Shown here: one piece after another, positions 57,151-64,000 of the stretch
How positions within the stretch are numbered: the stretch's first letter is position 1
Layout: each line of letters starts with the position of its first letter
Source of the DNA: Euglena gracilis
Taxonomy: Eukaryota; Euglenida; Euglenophyceae; Euglenales
NCBI GenBank assembly: GCA_039621445.1
Contig: CP154954.1
Coordinates: 74,660,265 to 74,724,264 of the forward strand
Direction: 5' to 3'
Length of the DNA stretch: 64,000 nt
Notes under the pieces: model-generated
Told to the model about the DNA's origin: nothing
Databases searched by the model: none
What the model saw: only the letters and a program-made list of their open reading frames with translations
Translations under genes and position numbers: made by a program

Positions 57151-58791
57151 CTTACCCCCCTAGGGGGGGGGGTGGTCGGGACCCCCCCCCCCCCTACCAC
57201 CTACGTCAATACCGAAGGGCTTCCCATCCATCCCTGGCTGGACCCCACCCGGGGGGAGTCCAGGGCTGGAGGGGGCTGTTCTGGGCTGGGCCAAAAACAA
57301 ATTTTTCTTAAACATTTTTGACTTCTTGACATTTGATGAATGGAGCTAGATCAATGCTGGATCGGGACTGGAGGAAACTGAGAAAAAAAAGCAGGGATAG
57401 GTGAGCCAGGAAGCCCAGTTGGCTGGCCAGCCTGTGGCCGGCTGGCCCAGCCTTCGGGGCTGGCCAGGCCTCCGGCCTGCCTGGACCTAACTTTGTTTCA
57501 CTTGAACCCCCGGGGGGCTCACAGCTCCCAGCCCCAATTTGGGATACTGGCTGAATTTGAGCTGCTGGCTGGCTGGACCCTGCCCAGGGGGGGGGGATGG
57601 GGTCCCCTCCGGTTTAAGAAATCCCCTGCTGCCATCATTGGGTTAAATTCCATCAATTTTTTTCATCCATCCACAGTCCAGCTGGGAACAGTTTTAGGCA
57701 AATTATTATTTAAAATGTTGCCAAAACTGCAACACCTTTGGGGCTACTGCTTTGCAAATTTGGTTATCCTTGCCGTGCAAGGAAGAAAGATTTTAGGTGT
57801 TCCACTGGTTGGCAAAGTGCACTCCCACCTTGGGTCAAAATTACCCAAGGTGGATAGGCCCCGGGTGCAATCAAATTTGGTTTGGTGTCAAGCTGGATTT
57901 GGGCGGATTTGTATTTTTTGGTGCCATCCAGACCCACCCTGCACCCCTACCCCTTTGGGAGGGTTCAACCTCCAAAATAAGCCTGCAACGATATCGTATA
58001 TCACAGATATTCTTTCATTGTCTCACATTCATTTACAAAAACACTCAAGGATGTTCTGACACCAAACCTTGATTGCAGACATGATCCCTGAAATATTTCC
58101 AGGGAGGAGGGAAACTGCACACGGGCCATTCAAAAACTGCACTGCAAAAAAAAACTGCAAAAAATACTGCAAAAACTGAAATTTTAAAAAAAATATACAC
58201 GCCGAAATAGGGTGAATATCTAAATCAACGTAATTCACCATGACCCCATGAGCAGCTCCAATTCAACCTTGGTATTTCTTGCACTCTTTTGAAGCTGATG
58301 GCATGAAAAATGGAAATACCCAGGCGGCGCACCTTGCACTTTGGCTCTTTTTTTTCTTTGTCGAAGTGCCAAATTGCGCACGTCGACATTTCTTTCCGAA
58401 AACCTTTGACCCGCTAACTGCACCTGGGAAAACAGAAATATGAAAGATGCACACCGTATGATACAGCTCAGACCCTGTGGTTGGTGGCCCTGAGGGCCAT
58501 TGAACGCCCAAAACAATGAGCCCAAAGGAAATGCGGAAGACGATTGTAACCCAGCAGAATCCTCCAAAATCCCGCATGATTCTCAAGGGCCAAAAATGAC
58601 CACAAAGGCGCTTCCCCAGGTTCCCCCGGGGCGTTTGTAATTTGTGCAATCCAGCGCTTTGTTGATTTATTTTCTTCGGCCCTGATTTCCTCCAGTTTTG
58701 TGCTGTTGGCAACGTTTCTGATACTGGAGAATTGGGGATTTGCATAATATCATTGGACGGGGTTCACGAGCTACAGTGGCTCATGGCACAC
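57151..58791. other. Intron stretch between minisatellite and exon
   Basis: Opens with TTACCCCCCTAGGGG and long G/C runs, then CTTCCCATCCATCCCTGGCT (inverse of a 38.5-kb motif), GGCTGGCC-rich DNA to 57480, and mixed DNA. Two open frames (57493-58059 plus; 58263-58745 minus) lack domain or codon signal. The last bases before 58792 are the GTGTGCC donor in minus sense. Confidence 0.55.
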
Positions 58792-58899
58792 GTGATCACG
58801 CCGCAGAAGATGAGGGCCAGCGCGCTCAGGTCGAGGACAAGGCCCTGTGTGCCGTTGACGTTGTAGACGGGCACGAGGGGCGTGGCCAGCGCCAAGCAC
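58792..58899 (-). CDS. PstS-like gene, first domain: Val-Tyr-Asn strand and LxxIFxGxI helix
   Basis: Acceptor GGCCACAG (AG at 58900-58901). The peptide TPLVPVYNVNGTQ and GLVLDLSALALIFCGVIT is the diagnostic PstS-family stretch: a strand with Val-Tyr-Asn, a glycine turn, Leu-Val-Leu-Asp/Ser, then Leu-Ala-x-Ile-Phe-x-Gly-x-Ile-Thr. In bacteria this protein binds phosphate for ABC uptake; in eukaryotes such domains occur extracellularly in larger proteins. The donor GTGTGCC leaves two bases (AC) that the exon at 38253 completes, skipping 20,538 bp. Confidence 0.8.
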
Positions 58900-59685
58900 C
58901 TGTGGCCATCCGACCATACAATTTGTTACCAACCCCAGAGGGGAAGGGGGGTTATTTCAACTCTTTTACGAAAGAGTCAGTCACTTTTTTTTATGAAAAA
59001 CTGGTCAGTCACCGCCCCCCCCGGATGGGGGGGTCCGGGCCAAAACAACACTTGAAAAAACCAGTCATCCACCTTCAGGGTGGGGGGGTCCACCAGTGAG
59101 CGCCGCATGACCCATACTGCATGACTGACCAACACCCAGCCACACACAATATTGCCCAGTCACGTCCAGTCCTGCCCAGTCATTTCATAGTTGCTTGGCC
59201 AGCACTGGGTACAATTGGAGGTCAGGGTAGGCCTGGTAGTCTCTCTGGTTTAGGACGGTGGTCGGGGGGCAGGGGCTCGATGAGGCAGAGGATGGAATAA
59301 GGGGACAGCCCTTTTTCAACAAAAAAATGTTCTGATCTACTGTCAGAAATGCAAAGCACCCCCTAATTATGCACCTTCACATGGACCCCCACCAAACAAC
59401 AACAACAACAACAACAAACTTTAAGCTGTTTTTTTTTCATGTAAAATGAGCAATAATCGAGGGAATTCACCGGTGGGGGCATTAGTTTTGAATGGATGGT
59501 GCTTGGGTAAAAATAAGCTGTTTTTGCTGTGGGCGGTGCGTGTAACGGAATGCAAAAGAAAACAGGCGTTTGGGTCCAACTTTACAAAGTAATTGGTTTA
59601 ATCAGCCCAAATAATAACCAGCGCCCCTTCTCCCCAGGTAAAAAATTACTGGCAAACGCACACACACACACACACACAAACACAA

Positions 59686-59718
<33 letters not shown>

Positions 59719-59809
59719 CCACACACAACACACCCACACACCCACACACCCACAGACACACACAAACACAAACATGCATGCACCCAGACACACACACACG
59801 CACACATCA

Positions 59810-59840
<31 letters not shown>

Positions 59841-60343
59841 AGGCTTCTGCGCACGTGCGCCCATGTGTGTCCGTTGGCGCTTGTGTTGCCCTTGCACACT
59901 CATCTGCCAAATTTCCCCACAAATTATACCCCACAGTTTATTATTTGGGCCACACGGCGGTCCGGACCGTACCTTACTGACCCCTCCCACCTCCGGGGAG
60001 AGGGGTCGGAAAAATGACACAGGGGGGTGTCATTTGTCACTTTCAAAAAAAATCAGTCGCTTTCCAAAAAAGTTGCGGTGCTTCCTGCCAATGGAGGAAA
60101 AGCACGCCTCCGGCGGTGTTCCCACTCGGCCCGACTCCCACCCTCTACCACTCCCCCAGGGTCACGAGACTTCCCAGCTGGACCCACCAAACCCCTCCTC
60201 CCCCCCCTGTGTGCACTCTGGCTTTTTTGGTGCCTGTTATCCCTCCTTCTTCTGGCCTGGCGCTGTTGTTCGCCTCTGGCCCTTTCTGTCTGTGTACGTG
60301 GAGGTGGCCCTCCCCCAGAGGATTCCTCTGGATTAAAAGTAAC
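58900..60343. other. Intron with CAGTCA-rich and C/G-run repeats
   Basis: Holds G/C runs with CAGTCA motifs (58975-59190), an ACA run (59396-59418), a CA/GA/GT microsatellite (59658-59840) and a GTGTCATTTGTCAC patch near 60030. No exon supported. Confidence 0.55.
59658..59840. repeat. CA, GA and GT compound microsatellite
   Basis: (CA)n to 59701, (GA)n to 59717, more CA with CCCACA interruptions, then (GT)n from about 59812 to 59840. Open frames through it are artefacts. Confidence 0.95.
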
Positions 60344-60511
60344 CTGCTGAACACGGACATTTTCGCCCAGGGCGGTCCGATGCTCTTGAGGGGCCCTGGT
60401 CGTCACAGCGAAGTCCAGCCCGGGTGGTGCGGAGGTGTCCGTCGCGTCGCACTGGTCCGGAAACGACTCGAGGCGGCACACCCCGGCCTGGGGACAGGCC
60501 ACCGGGGTCCT
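60344..60511 (-). CDS. PstS-like gene, first domain: Cys-rich segment and Leu-Asp-Phe-Ala strand
   Basis: Likely acceptor in GGATAG (AG at 60512-60513); a later CCCCAG near 60488 is possible. The peptide VCRLESFPDQC, then PPGLDFAVTTRAPQEHR corresponds to the PstS segment ending in Val-Asp-Phe-Ala-x-x-Asp/Thr-x-Pro-Leu. The two cysteines may form a disulfide, as expected for a secreted protein. The donor is GTTACT at 60343, after CAGCAG. An in-frame TAG at the upstream edge supports the acceptor choice. Confidence 0.65.
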
Positions 60512-60740
60512 CTATCCGCGCAGGACCAGCTGAAATGCGAATATGCGTATGTAGGGGGTGGGAGTGGCCCAAGGAAATTTACACCTGACACCTCTCCAAA
60601 ATCGCCCAAAAATAAGCAGCCAAATGCCCCAATACTTTTTCAGATTTGGGGATTTCAAATCATAGCTTTCATCGGATTCTGACGCCAAAACATATGATAT
60701 GGGAGCCCACTTCGTCTGTTGTGTTATATTATATATATAT

Positions 60741-60810
<70 letters not shown>

Positions 60811-62445
60811 ATATATGTGTGGGGAGATAGGGAGAGGAGATACAGAGGAGAACAGAGAGGGAGAGGGAGAAGAGAGAGGGAGAGAGTGAGAGAGGGAGAG
60901 AGGGAGATACATATGATACATATATAGATATATATAAAATATAGTAGTAGACATGTATATGAGTATAATATTGGCATAGGTATAATAGTATATATACATA
61001 TTATACATATATGACATATATACGTATAACATATGTTGCAAGAACATCTAATATACATACATATATACATATATATTCATACATATACACACATATTCGT
61101 ATATATACATATATATGCATACATATACATACATATACATATATACATATATATCGCCAACATGGAATGTGCTGTGGAAGAAGGCACTCGGCGGCCCGAT
61201 GCCCCTGCGCCGCAACACACATTAAACAAGGCATCGAACGCAACGGATCTACAGAATGATCATGCATAAAAAAATGTTGGGGGGCACAGTGATGTGAATT
61301 GGACGCAGTCCAGCCTCTCCCCCGTTTCTGCGAACGCATTTCTCTGTTCCGCATTCGACTTAGCATGAATCAGCTGCGAAGCAGCATTCCGCTTCGTCAT
61401 CGCCCTGTTTGAAATCTGAACATCTGCCCACAGATTCGCCTCGTGACGTTTCAAACCAGCCTCACCGTCCGTGTGACCATTTGAACGGTGCCTAGTCCAT
61501 GGTGGTCCCGTTCCAGCGCTGGGCGAGGCAGACGACCATACAGCCTAAGCTCCCCGATGTACTCAGAGCAAAGTGTCTCCATAGATGGTTGGGTTCCACT
61601 TTGAAAGACGGTTGGCGGTTGAGAAAAGTATGTGGTTGACACGTTTGTCAAAAAGAAACTACACATGCTTAATTCATCTTCGGCAATGGACCGCGACCAT
61701 CTGAATTCAGTTCTCCAACTTTATTTGGTATTGCTTCCGCAACGCAAGTCCCATCACATGACAGCCAGCCGACAGGTGTTACGCTCATTTGGATTACGGT
61801 GTTACGCGAGTGTGGTTACAAGGACGGGAATGCAGTTACGTTTTTTGTGAATGACAACTCTCTGATAGTTGGCCTTTTTCAGAAAGGAATCGGGAAACCC
61901 AATCGGAACTGTCTCACATCGTGCTGGTCCGATCAGAGCAATCGGGAACGTACATAAAAAATATCAGCATGAAAAATGCTTGTCATTGTGCCAAACACAT
62001 ATTATTATTCACAACGCAAAACGTTGCATGACTGAAGTTGACGCAGCACACAGGCAGGAGAAGCAGAAATCGAACAAAAGGTCCGTAATAACCAGTTAAG
62101 TGAACACCAACTGTGAACAACCAGACCAGTAGACATTTAAATTCCTACTCAGGAAACTGTCCCCTGGTTCTACTCGCACAGGGGCCTGCCTTCTCCCTCT
62201 GTACTCGCCGGCTTGTCTGGAGACAGCTCCCCATGGCGGGTCAAGTGCCTGGGTTGTCTTTTGCCCTTGCAGACCTCCTAACGCTCTTCTGTGTAATGGC
62301 ATCCCCCCTGACCCAATAAAAACACAACGGTATCATGGGTGAACTGATGTGCATCAAATATAAAAATAAAAAAACAATAACGATCTAAAAAAAAAGAAGA
62401 AAACAAATGGATTATCAAAACGCTGGCAGGTCAAGTGCCAGAAGC
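60512..62445. other. First intron of the PstS-like gene
   Basis: Contains AT and GA microsatellites (60720-61160). A minus-strand frame at 61275-61500 (EANLWADVQISNRAMTKRN) looks partly coding but has no place in the binding-protein fold. No further exon supported. Confidence 0.5.
60725..61160. repeat. AT, GA and ATAC microsatellites
   Basis: (AT)n with TATTATA interruptions at 60725-60815, (GAGA)n with GGGA at 60822-60908, then CATATA/TACATA repeats to about 61155. Confidence 0.95.
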
Positions 62446-62635
62446 CTGTGCGGGAATCGCTGGCGTAGTACTCCAGCTCCACATTCGGGTTTGCGAAGCG
62501 GTACGCGAACTGCGCGTCGGCGAGCACCTGGGCGGGGAGGGAGCTGCCCGCCCCGACGATGGCGGCGCCCCGGACCGCGCCGTCGGGGAGCAACAGCGGC
62601 ATGAGCAGGTAGAGGAGGAGGCGGGCGGACCCCAT
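62446..62635 (-). CDS. PstS-like gene, exon 1: signal peptide and domain start
   Basis: ATG at 62635, with an in-frame TAG two codons upstream. Residues 1-23 form a signal peptide (MGSARLLLYLLMPLLLPDGA) with likely cleavage near VRG-AA. The mature part starts IVGAGSSLPAQVLADAQ, the classic PstS opening (Ala-Gly-Ser-Ser-Phe/Leu-Pro-Ala), then YRFANPNVELEYYASDSRTG, matching the strand and Ser/Gly ligand loop. The product is thus probably secreted or the outside part of a membrane protein. No GT donor lies near the end in frame; CGCACAG followed by GCTTCT would be a GC donor. Confidence 0.75.
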
Positions 62636-64000
62636 GGGCTACAGAGGCATAACGTCGGGGGGTGGCATGCCAGGGGGTCTGGGTATGGGTTCTATTTTTG
62701 GAATTTTTTGGGAGATGCTTTCAGGCATTTTGGGGTTATTGGGGTCCCTCCTCCGGGGCATTGCCGGCCTGGGTGGGTGGCAGGTCCCCCCTGGGAGGTC
62801 TGAAAAAGAAGCCTGATGCCCCTCCCCCCGAGACTGAACAGGACTGTCATCCGGACGATCCCGCCCCTTTCCCGCCTCCAGTGGCTGGGCTTAACCCCGG
62901 ACCCCCCTCACCGCCATTAAAAGAAGCCTGGGGTTCTGTACAGAGAGGCTGGCGGGGGAGGGGGGGGGGCTGAGAGGAGAGATATTCTATTCTCAGTGCA
63001 GCGTCGCGCAACGAGCAAATTTTCTATCAGGTTTGGGGGGGGATGGGAGAGCTTCACAAACAAATCGGCTACCTGCTGGGTCGGGATTAGAATTGGATCA
63101 GAATGCATACAGTGGTGTGCATATTAAGGTTTGGAGGAGACGAGGCAAAAAAGATAGTGTGTGAAAAATGTGCAGCAAAAATATTGACAGTCTCGGCCAA
63201 AACAATACTGTCAGGAGGGAAACAACCTGGAAAAAAATAACATCTGAAAAACAAGACCTTATCAAATGAATAATGCCGTAACAAAAGGCAGTGAATAGGT
63301 CTCCTCGATGCGCAACGCCAACGGGGACTGAAAGCAAACTTCATGGAAAGCCTTGCCATTTGATGATGATTGCAACAAATGTCCCCCACGGGTAACATGT
63401 GGAGCTGCTTCTTAATTTGAGGCCTGCAAATTCATACTTTTCTTGGAAACTCCTATTTTGGTTCTAGCATCCTATTTGGCCGATATTTCCTAAATTTCTC
63501 CCATAAATTTCATAAGTCTTGTGGCATTGAGAAGCCTCCGAGATTTTCCTTGGACATTTTGCCCCAGGACACAATACGGTCATAGAGAAAAAAACCAGAG
63601 AAAATAACATCTAAGGTCCTTTTGGATGTTATTCAATCCGATGTTTTTTTAACCCATTTGTTCCTGAAAGCCCCACCAAGAGTTGGGATCCTTCATTGGG
63701 CAGTGTTGAAGCACCTCGATGGCAAAAGAGAAAATCCTCAACATGATTTGACAGAAGAGGCAGCACAGAAAGCCCCAGGACAAAGATAGCTTTGCAAATA
63801 TCACCCGAAGGGCAAACCCATGTGGCAGTGCAGGGGGGGGGAAAAAATGCAACTGGGCCCTTCAAATTATGCAAGTCAAAAAAATGCAAAAAAATGCAAA
63901 AAAATGCAAAAAAATGCAAAAAAATGCAAAAAAATGCAACTTGCATGAAAAACCTGAGAAAAAGCTGGAATATAACAGAGCTTTGCTGCCTAAGATCAAA
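62636..64000. other. Upstream region of the PstS-like gene; no gene supported
   Basis: G/C runs near 62820-62970 and a (TGCAAAAAAA)n tract at about 63885-63938. The promoter of the minus-strand gene should be here, but I see no definite core element. Confidence 0.5.

Noticed and set aside
57493-58059. 188-codon plus-strand open frame
   Set aside because: Low-bias codon use, no domain, begins in C-run DNA, and lies opposite the direction of the host gene in its intron.
58263-58745. 160-codon minus-strand open frame just below a PstS-like exon
   Set aside because: Hydrophobic and basic patches but no family resemblance. The neighbouring exon splices at 58791, so this lies in the intron.
61275-61500. 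Minus-strand frame with a Glu/Asn/Arg-rich helix-like peptide
   Set aside because: Appears partly coding, but there is no clear splice site and no place in the binding-protein fold between exon 1 and exon 2.

Overview
The window is nuclear DNA from a eukaryote, probably a unicellular alga or protist. The evidence is GC-rich exons broken up by spliceosomal introns, very long non-coding stretches, abundant microsatellites, minisatellites and G/C homopolymer arrays, a decayed non-LTR retrotransposon, and no operons or ribosome-binding sites. Some exon/intron junctions fit GC or GA 5' splice sites better than GT. That is seen in dinoflagellates and haptophytes, but I cannot fix the lineage from sequence alone. 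I recognised no tRNA, rRNA or CRISPR array, but this was not an exhaustive scan.

Minus strand. A signal-peptide protein starts at 62635, and its exons are scattered down to at least 19721 (about 43 kb). Read in order, the exons at 62.6, 60.4, 58.8, 38.2, 37.5, 30.4, 27.8 and 25.6 kb spell a periplasmic-binding-protein (PstS-like) fold. Exons at 23.5, 23.0, 20.6 and 19.8 kb look like a second, related domain. The join between the 58.8 and 38.2 kb exons is in frame with GT-AG ends and implies an intron of about 20.5 kb. That intron holds a broken retrotransposon (41.5-44.9 kb), an old diverged minisatellite (46.3-48.5 kb) and a young homogenised version of it with higher-order structure (49.2-57.15 kb). 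Further minus-strand exons at 3.0, 2.3 and 1.0 kb, one fibronectin-III-like, may belong to the same gene or another.

Plus strand, 6.2-17.8 kb. Two GC-rich multi-exon genes face the other way. Gene A (7440 to about 11 kb, perhaps 11742) is unrecognised and carries a 520-bp terminal-inverted-repeat insertion with a target-site duplication inside its coding sequence. Gene B (12290-16384) begins with a ParB/sulfiredoxin-like domain and ends in a charged, serine/glutamate-rich coiled-coil tail. Non-coding DNA around and inside these genes carries about 25 copies of a near-palindrome, core TGCGCAATTGCGCGCAT. Clear copies are confined to this block.

Other repeats. A 680-bp element at 20746-21425 has long inverted repeats and a perfect 8-bp target duplication. 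Several loci consist of G or C runs alternating with a locus-specific short motif. A 416-bp repeat (29875 and 32485) ends exactly at the splice donor of one exon. Exon limits are my reading of frame continuity and splice motifs and should be treated as provisional.
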